Source of the DNA: Osmia lignaria lignaria
Taxonomy: Eukaryota > Arthropoda > Insecta > Hymenoptera > Megachilidae
DNA: 64,000 nt
NCBI RefSeq assembly: GCF_051020975.1
Contig: NC_135045.1
Coordinates: 4,590,501 to 4,654,500 of the forward strand
Direction: 5' to 3'
Made by a program: the position numbers and the translations under genes. The notes below the pieces were generated by a model. That model saw only the letters and a program-made list of their open reading frames with translations. It had not been told where the DNA came from and searched no databases. Within the stretch, counting starts at the first letter, position 1. Every line of letters starts with the position of its first letter. Positions 47,000 through 61,170 of the stretch are shown in pieces.

Positions 47000-49640
47000 C
47001 ATTAGTATGCTGGCTGTCTCGTTCTGATGATGAAGGATTTCTCATTGTGACGTTTTTCACGTAACGGTTGTCCGTCTATCATCGAACAGTACCGATGAGA
47101 TTTTTGTCACTAAACCTGTTGCCGTTTACAGTTGATCGGGATGCATATATTCTCTCAAGATTTTTTTCTTTATTTCAACCTATGTGCTTGGTAATGTTTG
47201 AGTCATCTGATGGTAGATTTTGATATGGACGTGAAACTGATCAGCTTCATAAAATAGAAGGTACAATGACACTGATGACAGCTGGAAGTTTGTTAGGTTG
47301 TTCAACAAAGATGCGATTAGAATATTAGAAAGTCTGATTGTAATCATGAGAAAATGGCACAAAGTTGTTCTAAACGCTTGAAACAAAAGATCATCATCCA
47401 GTATGTAACACCTAATTTTATATCGGAATTGGCAGAGGTGAATTGGCAATGTTCATCTCACTACAGTTACTTTAATACGAGATGGCTGCTAAATCGAGCC
47501 ATAAAAATGTACGCGCCAATGTTTGATAAATAGGAAGGTTAAAATTGTCGGGGTGAAGATTGCCCTTTTCCTCATTCTGTATCGTACAGTAGCGACGTAT
47601 GGTAACAAACAACGAGAATAACGATGGAAACAGGAGGCCATGATTACCATCAAAGACGATACACGACACCGATGATGAAAGATATATGAACGACGATGAA
47701 TATTACCTCGGATGCATTGTAAAAGTTTCCCTTACGATTTGCCTCCCTTTATTCTCCCGGTCTTTTTACCTCGTTACGAGCAAATAAATCGACGAGGTCG
47801 ACGCTGAGGTCGGATTCTACGGTCGCCAATAGGGGGTCAGCTGATTCACTATTACCAGGGATATGGACGTCGCTTCTGGGTGGTAATTAGCTCCAATCCT
47901 GGTAACGGCGTCGTATATCTCCTAGGATATTTTTATACACAACTCGAGACACCGACGTGGCGGCTTCTCTGTTCATTATTTTTATGCTATTCGTTCTTCT
48001 GACACCGAGGGCTTTAGTTTCTACACTTTTCTTCTCCTAGAAAGCAATTTTAAATAAATCAAAAATACATCATAGATTAATCGACAGTATTCTAATATTA
48101 GAATATTATGCAAACTGATTGCACGTTTAATTATTTTTAGACTCTTCTTACCCCCCTTTGTTATATTTGTGAAAAATATAACCCTTAATTTTGAATTTTG
48201 TATTTTAAACAATGTAGGGTGTCAAGTTTGTTATTAAATTTTTTGAGAATTATATTTTATAACAAAGAGAAATTATAAATTATATTGTCACAAAAGACTA
48301 GAATTGTAAGGACGGACGTCCTTTATGAACGGTCTCTAAGGTGTCAACAAAAAAATTAAGATGAAAATGGGTGGATCCAAAACCCGATTAAGATGTGTGC
48401 TTCCTTCATCCTGATCGTCTAATTATAGAGCGATCATTTCCCAAATCGATCGACAAGGTGATCGAATGAAAGCCACCTCATAAAGGCTTAATGCTTAATA
48501 ATTGACAAATAACAATTAGGCACCTGTTACGTGGATCCTTCACCCTTTTTTGTCACCGTTTCCTCGATAGAGACTCAATGAAACACGTTTACTTTCAATC
48601 GGCTCCTCCCACACTTCCTCCTCGTAACTTTCGTTCTCATATTTTTTTTTCCCTTTCCCTTTTTTTCCCGATCACCATGGTGATAATATCGTTACAATTT
48701 CCACACCTTATAAAAGGAGAGGAAACGGGTTCGATACGTCACATGAGCCTTTTTTAATATCCATAGGAATCAAAAGACAGGAAGTGTTTTTATATAGAAT
48801 CATTGGTGAAAATCAGAACTGGATGAAATTTAGGAAAAAATAGTTTCAATTCTATTTAAAATATTGGATGTTAGAAAGTTAAATTTTGGCAAATAGAATG
48901 GTTTAAGGATAATTTAAGTTAGATCTATGAATTTTTAAATAGAAGAGTTATGTATAAAACAATATTTAAAGGAATATTATAAAACTCAGCTTAATTTAAC
49001 GATGTAAATTTTGAAAATTTAGAAAATTTAATTATTTAACTAGAACAAATTTTACAGCTCGATCATTACCAATTTACAAATGATATCTTCATTTCTATTT
49101 CTCCTCCTTTGAAAATGATTTTTTCCCATACAATCCTAGGTGGTCCATCCAGGACCAATTTCAGGAAAAGCACAATGCACGGTAGCTAATTCAACTGAAT
49201 ACAGTAGAATCACATTAATTTCTGAGAGCCATTTCTTTTTTTCCATTTGGAAGAAATAGGAAGTTGGATGTGTCGAATCGTCGACAATTGTGAATGATAT
49301 ACTTGCTGTCTGTGTGGCTACTGAATGACATCGTGGCTCTTTATTTTCACGGAAAAAACTAAATAGAAGATGTGCAAAACGAGCTTAAAAGCTTTTCAAC
49401 GAGTCATCCTAATCACGAAACATCCAAGTCAATCTGACTTCGTGACTATGCGCGAATCGAAGACGAAAAGATACACCGGATGGAATCGAAGTGAAATCGT
49501 CCGTGTGTTATGAAATCGAACCGGAAGTTCGTTTCCCGCCGTTATGGATCTCTTGTGTAAGAAATAAAATTTACCTCTCAGAGAAATTTCCATTCAATTC
49601 TGGTCCCTTCTAAAAATTTGAATTGGTTTCTCTTCAAACA
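47000..49640. other. Gene-poor stretch with GC islet
   Basis: A 250-bp islet at about 47700-47960, GC-richer than its flanks and with several E-box-like words (CAGCTG), stands out as a possible regulatory element. Other DNA is AT-rich, with short frames only. No gene supported. Confidence 0.3.
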
Positions 49641-49830
49641 CATGGATCTTTACCATTATAAAATTTTAAGGTTTCATAAATTCAAAAATTTCAAAGTTTT
49701 AGAATTAAAAAATTAAAAAATTTTAGATTTCGTACACTTTATAATTCCAAAATCCCAAATCTTCAAAGTTTCAGAATTCCAAAATTCCAAACCTTAAAAA
49801 TTTCAAAATTTCTAGAAAACCTGGTCCACT
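49640..49830 (+). repeat. Degenerate A/T-rich word repeat
   Basis: Irregular repetition of TTCAAAATTCC / TTCAAAGTTTCAGAATT words over about 190 bp, probably an old minisatellite. Confidence 0.4.
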
Positions 49831-52800
49831 CCAAAAGAAGGACCAATTTTTCAATCATTTGAAGAATGTTTGAAAAATGTTTGGAATTTGAAAATTCCTC
49901 ACTTACACTTTTCAAAAATATTGTCGCCAATTTTTATTGAAAAATAAAAAATAATCAATCATACCTACATTTTACTATGTACATACATAAGATAGCAACT
50001 TGACAGCTTTGAAATTTGAAAATAAATTATTAATTTCGTCAATAATTAGAAAATACACATCGTCCATTTTCCCTATGGCGTTCAAAGTGTTAAGGCGAAC
50101 TCTTGAAGAAGAGGTGATTGCCACCGCGGGCGCCGTTAATGTTCGACGAAGTACACATCGATCGGCTATAAGGAAACGACAGCCAACAGAACTTTTAATT
50201 TATAACTTATTAAAATTTTCTCTCGTTGTTTCCCCGCTTCCGCGATCGACTCGCTAACTACCTTGTCGTACGCTTACAAAGCATACTTCTCGGCCTTGAT
50301 CTTCGCGACGTGATTTATGAAGACGCATTGACAACACCACAAGATATACTCATACGCATATCCAGCGAGATGATCTGTCAATAAAACTGGCAACGGTACT
50401 TCTTCGGATACTTTGCTGTTACGAAGTATCTTTTGATTTTGTTAAAATAATAAGACAATGTTTTTAATAATATGAATTAAAATTGTGGCTTTCTCGATGG
50501 TCCAAATATAATTAATTTTTACCGAGTTCGAATTGTTAAACTTTTATAAGAATTGGAATATCAGTGTCTTTTTAAATCTTAAATGAAAATTTATTGATTT
50601 ATACATTTCAAGATCCATTTAACGAAATTTTTATTAATTATTCTGTTCCAATAATATACAAAAGTTTGATGATTTCTATTACAAGAAATTCTGACATTTT
50701 TAAAATTATTCTTTCTCTGCACATTCTAGATAAAATTGTTGAAAACCTAGCACGAGTGAAAACTAAGGAAGTAGAGAAATTTCTAATGAAAAGAATTTCT
50801 TTACGGTTGTATACCAATACCTGGCGGTTCCTAAGAATTAGTCCAATGTTCTGACCCTGCTATTATTTCAAAATTTTCACATCTCATAGGTGTATTGTGA
50901 CTTAATTTTCCTTGCCGACATGGTCACGATGGGTGGCCCGTATAGATTTTCTTCGTATTTCCCACAAGAACGCACCCCGTTGAGCGGGTTCAAGTTACAA
51001 AAGAAAATGATTCTATCGTTACATAGTTTGTTTCATTTTAGTTAAATATTTTTTTAACTATTATAATTTTTATAACAATTTATTTCATATAAAAATTTTT
51101 ATATTATTGTCTAAAGCAAATTAAAAATATTCTAAAAAAGATATAAGTATACTTCCATTGAAAAAAAAATAAGGAATTTTGAAATTTCATTATGAAATTT
51201 TATAAGTTTCTCCACCTAGACATAACTTTCCATAAAAATAAAATAAGTTTTGTTGAGAATATTTTTAAAAAATTGCTTGGATAGATTAAAATAGAAGATT
51301 CTGTATACAACATGAGAACGGTGTAGGATAAAGGATTAAAAAGGGGCTAGCGAAGAAAAGGGGAATAGAATATAACCCCGTAGATCTATTATATCTGGGT
51401 CATGGAGGCGGAATCGCGTGAAAACGTAAAACTTTCTTTCACCCTGGATCTTTTATTGGGTCGTTCGATACCCGGCTTCCACGTGGGTGGTTCAGCTGGC
51501 CAGATTACACGGACTTTTAAGGCCGTTTAGAAAAGCGTTTTAGACAATGCTAAATCTTTGAAGCCTGGGAAAAGTGTATCCTTTGATGTTGCGAACACCT
51601 ACCAAGACCCACTGATCGACTTATAGTTTCGCGTGGAACATCTTCATCGATACTCCCCTTTCCTTTGATCTCCCACGACAACAGTGTCTTCATTCAGTTT
51701 GATTGTAGGCCACACGATGACTCGTATATTCTGCAGGATGTGGTGGCGTGCCAGATGCGTACGATCAACTTCCCGATCCTCTCCCGGAACAGGATCCTAC
51801 CTCATCTCGGAAGGACTTTGTTTATTCTGTCTGAAAATTTCATTACGACTTCCTCTTTCACCATTAACGTTTTCATTTCATTCAACTCTTCTAAGTATTT
51901 TTTTCCGTTTTTTTTATATATTAAGTTGACCTGATCCTTTTATTTAGTAAAGACTGGAGGAAATGAAGTGAGATTTTAGAAATTGAGAAATTTAAATACT
52001 TTTGGATCTTAGCATTTTTATTTCGTTCGATAATTTTAGATATTTTTTTACTGATAAGGTGGTATTTTTCTCATAGTCGATAAGAGGAAATGAAATTGTA
52101 AAATTGAGATAGGGTTAAAGGGAGGTCTAAGGGAGGCTAAGGGGGTTGAAATTTGGCCCTAGGATGAAATTTTAAAAATCGAGGTATTCATAAATTTTAT
52201 CTAAATTTGATGTAATAACCTGTTACGTTATTTTATTTCATCACTTTCCACTTATAGCAATTATACCATTTTTCCACGAAACACTCGACATCAATTTCCC
52301 TCTAAACGGCAACCGAGTGGACTTCCTTTTCAATTTACCTAACTTGAAAAATTTTTTCTGCCGGCCACGGTACAGGGTGTAATCACAGTCTTTCTTTACG
52401 TCTCTGTATGCACGGTACCCTATATTTTGAATACGAGTTGTGACAGACCGGACCCGCCATACGAAAGACAACAAATCCCGATGCTGCTGAACAATCGGGG
52501 ATCCTCGATTTTTGCGGAAGCAATCGTACGTTCCTTAAAGACCCGCGCTTCTTTTTCTCTTTCATTTACTGGGGTCTTTATTGGTTCATTCTCGCGCGAG
52601 ACCCGAAAAAGCGGATGGAAGGAAGGAAAGAGAGAAAGTGCAGGGGGACAGGCTATTATACGCGTATCAGGCTCAGTTATAATTCTCCTGTGTTCATATT
52701 GTTTGCGTGATGGGTGACGTGCACGCTCGCCACTTACGCGGGGGTTCGATGATTATGCAATTGCATCAGAGGAATATTGATGGGCCACTGAGGCTTTGGG

Positions 52801-53037
52801 ACGGTGATTTTTTTGATTGGTTAACCAACGCCTCTGTCGATTCACGATCACAATGATCCAAGTCGAGGAGGAGGCACCAATCTTATTCCTTGGATTTTTT
52901 GATTCGCTGGATAAGTGATAAACTTGTACCGGAATCGTTCCAAAAATTTGTTCACAATATTTTTCTTTTTAATAACATGTCATTTATCCTAGTCAAGTTA
53001 TAGTACTTTTATAATTTTTGCTAGAAGTCCATCATTT

Positions 53038-53056
53038 GTTTTTTTTTTTTTTTTTT
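53038..53056 (+). repeat. Poly(T) run
   Basis: About 19 T in a row; could be the poly(A) tail of an old minus-strand retrocopy, but no recognisable body adjoins it. Confidence 0.5.
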
Positions 53057-55574
53057 GTACAATCTAATAATCAATTTTTGGGGGGAGAGGTGCTGGGGTT
53101 ATTTTACTTAGAATACTACATTTTGGTGATATTGTTGTTACATATCAAATAGCTGATTTTAAATAATTAAAAATATAAAACTTGACATAATTTGAATGGA
53201 ACATTTGGAGGGCAATGAGGGCATATCCTTTTTCATTTTTCATTTCATTTATTTTTGATAAAATTATTCAGAGAAGTTGAAGACATGATGGTGTACAGGT
53301 GGGTGTACATGAAGATTGTTCTTGCGAGGCTTATCCGCGGTTAGGACACAGTATGACGCAAGTCCGGATCTTCCAGACTTATAATTTCTTGTATCCTTTA
53401 TCCATTCACTCTACTTCCAGCGACGCTTTTGTACCCGCAGCTTGTAGTCAGGTGCAGCCCTCAATAGAAGCTGAAGAAATAAAGAGTCGCACACGCACTT
53501 CCGTTTACGCAACATCCTTCCGGTATCAGTTCACCCCACTCCTACATTCAATGTATACATTGAAGTTCCTTTAAAACACGAATTCAATTAAAATTAACGA
53601 GTCAAATAATATTTTCAAATTTTTCTGAAATAGTTTAAAATTCTCTGATTTTATTCCTTTTAATAACTGTGTAACTTGTTTAGCAACATACGGATACAAA
53701 ATTTAATAAAAATTAATGTAATAGTCAAAGGATAAAAATTATCTTTTTTTTTAATATTCATTATCGCAGTCAAATATTTGAATATAAAAGTGCAGATGAA
53801 GTTTGAATGTCGATATATATACAGAGTAAGTTAAAGGATCTTTAAGTCGTGTGCGGCTCTCTGTGAACCGGTGGCGTTATTTATGTAAGGCCTCGAGCGA
53901 AAAATGTTAATGAGCTTCCGAGGTGCGAGAGAGATCGAGCCAATCGTAATTCACGGTTTCGATAACGAGCCAAAAAAAAAAAATGTTATTCCGTTTGTAT
54001 TGTCGAGGCTGAGAAGGAAAGAGCGGAGGGTAAAATTTCGCGACACGAACGTGTTGCGTTTCCCCTGTGAAATGAGTTGTTAAACCGACCATGGTCACTT
54101 TTCGACTTCCGTGTTACGCGCGGGAATATTTAATCACGCTACACTGTCCTTTTGTGGATACGCCGCTTGAGTCCTTTCAAATTTTCTCTGCCGTTGGAAA
54201 TTGTTATTGACATAAGTGTTATTCGTGTTTCTTTGGATCTTTTATGCCACTTTTGTTCCATTTCGTAATGAAAGGGTGAGATCTATGTTAAACCTGACAG
54301 TTATTAATTTGCTGGTCCTAGTTGCAAGAATTATAACGATTATTTCAATAATTAGAGTTACAATGATTTTTTAAAATAAATCTTCAATTAAAAAAGATGA
54401 AAAAGTACAAAATTAATTTGTACATCTGATATAAAGATTAAAATTAAATTTCATGTAAAAAGTGTATTTGAATGGGACCACCATGTACGATTATGGTTGC
54501 ACGCGCACGTCTAGATCTATGCGGAAATGCTTAACTTATGAACTCATCCCATGGATTGCCGGCAATATACCATGGAACCACGTGCGGCAATCTGAATAGA
54601 AACGTCTTTGAATCGAGGATTCCCTCGTTGGATCTCATCGTTTCCTGGATCATTGCCAAGGTGAAAACATCGGTACGTCACAGTCACCGCTGGTCGAATG
54701 ATTAATGATCGTTCGACAAGCGCGCGGATCAACGGACCAAGAGGTTTCCCTGGTGTTACCATAAAAATTACCTACGCCGCAGCTAAGTAATAAGCTGTTG
54801 CTACCGATTGGTACTGCAAAGAAAACTGTACTGGGAATTATAGTTCGGTGACCTTGTTTATTGTTTCTTAGTTAATGGAATATTTTTCAAATAATTGAAA
54901 TTAGATATCCTTGGATATTATATTATTCCTTAATTACTATTTTAAATTTAATTATTTTGAAATTTTGAAAAAAGGCGCATAATTAATTTGTACTCCTAAT
55001 ACTAATAATGCAAAGTAGAAAATTCAAATTCTGAAATTTGAACTCTGATAATTAAACTCATCATCGGTTTTTCCAATAATATAAAGAGAAAAAGTTCTTG
55101 AGGCGAAATTCTAATGAAAGAAGAACGTAGTAAGGAGGAATCATTAATAGTCATAATAGTCAATGAGAAAGCATGGAAAGAGTTGAAAGAAGAGAAGTTT
55201 CTTCAATATTATACTATTCAGAAATAAAGATACAGCGTTCGTCTTCTTTCTCTTTAATTAGAAAAAAAGGCAGTGTTATTTATTACAGACGGTTAATTTA
55301 ATTTCTACTAGTCATATGGCTATGATTGTCATGTTATTCAACTACGTTAGAAGTTTTCAAACCTTTTCACCATTCACTGGCGTTTATTAATTTGGACTCT
55401 TTCGTTGATTTCACTTGCAATGTATAATTTTAGAAAATTTCAAAGAGATACTAGAATTCTTTTTTAGAAGTGGGTCGTGTCTTCTAATTTTACTCATCTA
55501 ATTTAATAATAACGTAAGATATTAATCTGGAAGCTTAAATTTAGAAATGAACCTTTCACTAGAAATGCATACAC

Positions 55575-55606
55575 AGTAATTACCTAGTTAATAGTAGGTA
55601 ATTACT
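55575..55606. repeat. Short perfect hairpin
   Basis: AGTAATTACCTA and its inverse TAGGTAATTACT, separated by 8 nt. A diverged second copy of the neighbourhood (TTACTACAAAT...AAATTACTGTCAATG) follows about 126 bp downstream (55728-55770). Confidence 0.5.
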
Positions 55607-56512
55607 ACAAATTACTGTCAATGTGTTTTGCGTTGAGCTCTTCTACAGCGAAAGATCAATTCAATAATAATTAACACTTCTAATATCTGAGGTGGTAATT
55701 TAAAAACTTCAACTTGAAAATTAATAAATTACTACAAATAGTGATTAGTTAGTAAATTACTGTCAATGAACTTAGCATTAAAATTTTCCACAGGGAAATG
55801 ATTATGCATAGTTAATTAAAATAAATAATTTTTGAAATCTTTTTATCATTCCTTAAAGAAGTTTAACGATGGAGGTTCTGAAAATAGTCGTAAACATAAT
55901 GAAAGAAGAAGGGTGATTTGGTGTATCTGGATCTTAAGATGGTGACACTTGTATATACCTTGAGGAGCTGTCCTTCGTTGCAGAGGTCAGTCGTTAAGGC
56001 GTCACGAAAAGATGGACGAGCCACTGCCGGTGTCCGCGGGCGTACAATGCCATATTAATGGCTGTCGGTAGCGGTGATAAATTCCTAGGTCGAACCCGCT
56101 CTCCCGCAAAAGCGTTCTTCTTCAGCATCGTACGTTGCTTGCCGCATTCTCGATCTCTCTTCCCCTCGGGACTCGCCGGTTGGAATGGCGACAATGAGCG
56201 GGAATAAGTCAACTCGAGAAGAGGTTCAGATAAAAGAGAAGAGACGGCCGGAAGACGAAGAATGTTCATTATCGAAGGATTGAACTTATAGTTCCTTGCA
56301 GTTCTCTGGTAATCTTGAACTGATTGTTTAATCAGCATCGGTCATGATTCCTAAAATAATCTAACTATAATTCATGTGTTTCCTTGTTTTGTTTTTTTCA
56401 TTCATTTATGGATGATAAATCATTGGATTCTCGTCAGTTTCTCGCGTAGAGATTAAAAGCTAATTTGATCGAAAAATTGTAAAGTAATCGGGCAACTTTT
56501 GGAGAATACCGC

Positions 56513-56627
56513 TAAATGACCGTCAAATTTTTCGAGAGTCCCGATAAGTGACCGCTGAATTTTTTCAGCCACCCGCCAAGTGAAGGGCGAATTTTTCGGG
56601 AGTCCTGATAAGTGACCGTACAAATTG
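56513..56627 (+). repeat. 33-bp tandem repeat, about 3.5 copies
   Basis: Unit TAAGTGACCGTCAAATTTTT followed by CGGGAGTCCCGA, in copies starting near 56513, 56545, 56578 and 56609 (partial); a more decayed copy may precede at 56485. Unit length varies 31-33 bp. Confidence 0.75.
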
Positions 56628-57338
56628 TTATGGAAATAAAGTTTGCAGTGTGTAGTGCTCTATTTCTAACAAAATCTATTATCAAGAGCAAATAATTAAC
56701 AAATCTTTACCGGGCTTTATGCGTTAGTATTATAGTTCTAAAATTGCAAAGAACCATGAGGACCCAGATAACGATCATGGCACAGAGATCAAGCCGTGGG
56801 ATTTGAGATGAACATAACTTGTAACTAAGGTTCAAGGAAAGGATGAGAAAAGATAGTGGAAGTTGAGTTAATTGCTGCTTCTAGTTCTCCATCCTGAGAT
56901 CGATGCTAGTTAACCCCCTACTACTGAGTACACACGGCACTCCTCGTTTCAACTTGAGCGTTCTCTCTTTCCTTCGCGACGATGAAGAAGATTACGCTTT
57001 AAGCATTCACACGACCTTCATCGTGCGTACTTGCGCGTATCTTAAGTGTGCAGAATCGCGACAGGTCTGCTGTGAGGAAGGTCAGTGGCCGTTTCAGAGA
57101 TTTCACTCTGGATGGACCTTGTTCGCCATGGATGTACCGTCTTTGACAATTAACTTTACGCTTTATTTCCTTGCGACTACTTTTCACACAGATAATATCA
57201 TTTAGACAACTTTTAGAGGCAATATAATCGTCTTTTTTATTTTTTATTGTATAACGAAGATTAATATTATTTTAGTGAACTATTGAAATGGTTGAATATA
57301 TTTTTATTTAGAAATTGAATATTCAGTAACGAATAACG

Positions 57339-57551
57339 CTATGTATAAATTTTGAAATTCTTTTCTGTGATCGATATTTTAACCCAGGGCAACGAATATC
57401 CTTCTGACTCACGTATCAAATGACTTAATCGATCGATAATCACGATATTACCTTTCCTGTCAATATAATACAAGCTCTCATCGAACAGTTGCAAGTTAAC
57501 CGCGTTACGGTGCATCTGGTAATTACACAACGGTTCAGCACGCAGGGGCAT
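57339..57551 (-). CDS. Short hypothetical ORF, 70 aa
   Basis: ATG at 57549-57551, stop at 57339. Codons are balanced and the product is protein-like (LQLFDESLYYIDRKGNIVII), but short, unrecognised and without neighbouring exons. It could equally be a chance frame. Confidence 0.2.
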   Translation of the reverse strand: MPLRAEPLCNYQMHRNAVNLQLFDESLYYIDRKGNIVIIDRLSHLIRESEGYSLPWVKISITEKNFKIYT

Positions 57552-59436
57552 CTCAGATTGATCGATTGATTACACAGGGTTCATTTCAATTTCGAAAGTC
57601 CTGTAGACGTGAAATATTAGTCGGGGGAAGAATAGAAAGTGCAAGTGAATTATCGTCGGGATCACTGCGACACCCTGTTCTCAGATGCGGACGAGCTGAT
57701 AACACGAATCAGCTTACTTCCTTCTCCGTGACTCGAGATTACAAATGTACCATGTTAAAACAAACGCGGGCTTGTTGCGTTTTGGTGGAACAAATTGAAA
57801 ATTATTTGGATCCTTGGTTTCTGAATAGTTACACACGAAGAATCTTGCATTGAAAAATTTCAAGATAAGAATAATCGCGATTGATTATTTTTTCAAGGTA
57901 AGAATTTGGTCTCCAACGAATCCTCGTCGAAACGTAGGGTTAAGATCAAAGCCAATCCGCGGGCACGCTTTTCTGCAGATGGGCTGCGGGGCAGCATTGG
58001 GGACGAGGAGACCCATTAAGTTGTTACGTCGACTTATCCTCCGGTGTGCGCACCACCATCAATTAATCGTCGTCTCAGTTCGGTGCAACGACATTTTGCG
58101 ATCCGACCGCTATTTCTCGACAGTCTAACAGCATCGTCGATATTTCTTCTCTCTGCCTTCTTTTTCTCCCCTCTCGTCAGCCCTGAAGCGCGTAGACCAG
58201 CCGAAGAAGCGCCATTTCAGAAGGACGTTGTATACAATATATGTACGTTTTGGTAGACGAGGAAGAAGTGCAGGAAAAGGTTCGAAGGTCCTCGCCCGCG
58301 GACCATTTTTCGACCGTTTTCGTGATAGCTCAGGGCCGCTTATTAACGTAAAGGTTTACTCGTTCGAAGTGTTCTCCTCCGGGCCTCGCCGACACGTTTC
58401 TGCCAGATTTCTGGGTTTTTGACCGCTCTAGGAATCCGCTTGGACACGGATGAACGTTCGTTTGATGGTCCACTGGAACGATTAACATCACTCGACTTTG
58501 AAGAATTTTTGTCCCCCCGGTCAAAGGGTTCATCCAGCGAATTCTTTTCTCCTCCGAGTATCTTTAACGAGTTCAACGCACAGTTTCGTCGAATTTCTGA
58601 TCCTACTATGGAAGATTGAGGCGCCTTAAGTAAGACACTTATTAATTTTTTTAATATATCGCTTCAGTTTTGCTATTCTAAATTTTAATAGTATTTTTAT
58701 TTATTTTTATATATAGTATTTTATGAAATGTTGTAACTTTGTCTGTCAGTATACAATTGCGTTCGAATCAAGCTTCCCGAGGGAAAATTATGAAATATAT
58801 TACACTTGTCTGTAACAGCAAAATTTTGATTAACCAAATAGTAAGGATTTTAGAAGGTATTGTATTTAAAATGGTTAAAATGGTACTGTGAAAATAACGG
58901 TGGTAGCGAACGTGTTAAGAAGAAATATCATTTTGAAAGGACATCCGGCTATGGTTGTTTTCTCGCGGCGAATTCTTTCTTCTACGAATCGTTCGGTCGA
59001 TCCAAAAGAGTGGAAAGAGAGAGAAACAGTCTATAGCTGTTCTCGTAAGGTTCTTATTTTACGGCGCTCTGTGCAAATTGCCCTAAGGATTAGAATCGCG
59101 AGGACGGTCTGCGTGCTGCGGGCCCCGAAGCGATGAATTATTATTGTCTCGTGCCTCACGCAGCCACGCTTCACGTTTTATGCAGCCGTACGAGCATCCA
59201 CGAAACGGCAAAATAGCGAAATATAATATCTATAGCTGCTGGCTAAGATCCACCTTCGAAGCAATAGAACACCCTATCGTAGACGATTATTGTGTTAGTA
59301 CTGGCGTTAAAGGTTTCTACGATTATCCTGAAGAAGATGCATTCTTGTTTCGGGAGCATTATTCGGGATACTATTTGGAGAACATAAACTCTATGGAAAT
59401 ATCAATAATGAAATATGTGATAAATTGTGTGTACTA

Positions 59437-59518
59437 TTATTAATTAGTATTAATACTAGTATTATTTCTAGTATTAGTATCGGTGTCGGTATCGGCATTA
59501 GTATCAGCACTAGTATTT
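59437..59518 (+). repeat. Degenerate GTATTA/GTATCG hexamer microsatellite
   Basis: About 80 bp of imperfect 6-bp repeats (TAGTAT, TAGTATTA, GTATCG, GTGTCG). Confidence 0.7.
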
Positions 59519-60947
59519 AAGAACACTGAAATAATACCAGGACAAGTTACATTAATTTTGCCACTCCCAACTAAATAATATTTCTTTAAACACGTATTTA
59601 TTTTCTAACATGGTAACAGCTAAGTTAGTTAAGTTCAAAGAGTTGAATCGAAACCTAATCGGTAAAGCAACCAACACAAGTCCACTAATTATTCAAAGAA
59701 TTAATTACAGTGGACCTGGCATTCCATACGATCATTGTGTTCAATTCAATGTCCCTAATAGATAAAACCACGACAATAGGTCACTTGATTGGAAGAGTTA
59801 TCTGTTGAACGTTTGCTTTTCTGTTTCTTCGATCAGATCGTGATTTTTCCGACTTGACGACTGTTTTATACGTTTGCTCGCGAACACGAGGAATGTCCCG
59901 TCGCTCGAGGTTCCGATTCCATGAAGACATATCCGTGAACACGTGGCTACGTCAGCTCGCACCCACATTCATTGTATGCCACGACGATTTCTCATTGTAG
60001 GTGGAGGAGGCACGCCACGAGTTATTGACTCGTTTGATCCTGGGTTACGCCCCGACCTACCTTAACTTACTATCTTGCCACGTGAGCTTCGACCCACGAT
60101 CTTAACCATTCGTAGACACTCTTAACCCATATGGGTGACGGGCGAATTTTCGTAGAAATCCATTAGCCATATTATTAGGAATTCATATCGTTATAGTGAT
60201 GGGTGAAATTGTAAGGCACCTCGTTCTATCTTTACCTAATTACTTAAAATTTAATTAAAATTAATAACACATTAGCAATTTAGAATAGCAAATTGGAGCA
60301 TTACGATAAAAAATTAATTTTTCATTTCGTTCCAGTAATTTTTTGAGTAGATACGTTATAATTTCGTCTATCGATGTACGTAGTTGAAATGATGGATAAT
60401 AAAATATTACGCGTATTTCTTTTTATCATTTTCGTGGTATAGAAGCGATAATAGATTTCAATGCGGATTTCCATCGAGGCATCGGACAGCGCCCATCGGC
60501 GATAGAGATCGCGAATGCAAACGATAAGGGTCGTTCGTGGCTGCCGGGTACCGTTTAACAATGAACTCACGGTCTCCTACCGCGGACACGGTTCGATCGA
60601 TGATATAAATCGCTGGGTTCGTTAGTGAAATCAGCGCAACGGGACCGGCGGCGCTTAAATGCACACTCTCGATGAAAGAATGATAGCACTTTGTTAACGA
60701 GAGAAAGAGAAATGAACGAACGCGTTGGTTCGAGACATCGCGCTATGTATCTTTGCTACTTCGAGCCCTTTTCGACTGTTCTAACTACTATCGTCGGTAT
60801 CCCTTCACCTTTTTTTTACAGCCACTGGCTATGTGGTACGTCCAGAGAAAAAAATGATCCGAGAAGGTGCTGGAATAATGAGAAAAATGGTACCGTCCAG
60901 GCTTGTAAAAGATTTTCGATCAAGTTATCGGGTTATTTGATTGTGAA

Positions 60948-61170
60948 AGTCTGATAAGATTTGATGACTTAAAAGTAAAATAAAATGGTACTTAATTTAA
61001 AGTTTAAAGTTTAAAGAAAATGGCTACATAAGCTCTTCGTTACCATTTTTAATATAGAATCAGTGGTTATCAATTATAACACATAATGACATAAAAGATT
61101 TCATAACATAAAAATACCACAAAATGGCTTCCATGGTATATCAATTTAAAGCTGAAAGTTTAATAAAAGA
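60948..61170 (+). mobile_element. Diverged copies of the long-arm inverted-repeat element
   Basis: Two stretches (60948-61030 and 61084-61170) share the GTCTGATAAGATTTGATGAC, TGACATAAAA, ATCAATTTAAAGCT and AAGTTTAATAAAA blocks with the element at 45142-45452. Both are in the same orientation, so this is not a simple intact copy. Confidence 0.4.

Larger units (their letters stand above)
49831..56512. other. Gene-poor stretch
   Basis: AT-rich DNA with GC islets at about 51400-51830, 52260-52780 and 53870-54130, a T run at 53038-53056, and an ETS-type CCGGAAGT further left at 49521. A perfect 12-bp hairpin lies at 55575-55606. No reading frame here looks like a real protein. Confidence 0.35.

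Noticed and set aside
58347..58620. 91-codon plus-strand frame with a Ser/Phe/Glu-rich end
   Set aside because: The opposite strand is equally open; no start context and no known motif.
59144..59443. Open frame ending in a Tyr-rich tail
   Set aside because: Short, ends in a microsatellite, no recognisable family.
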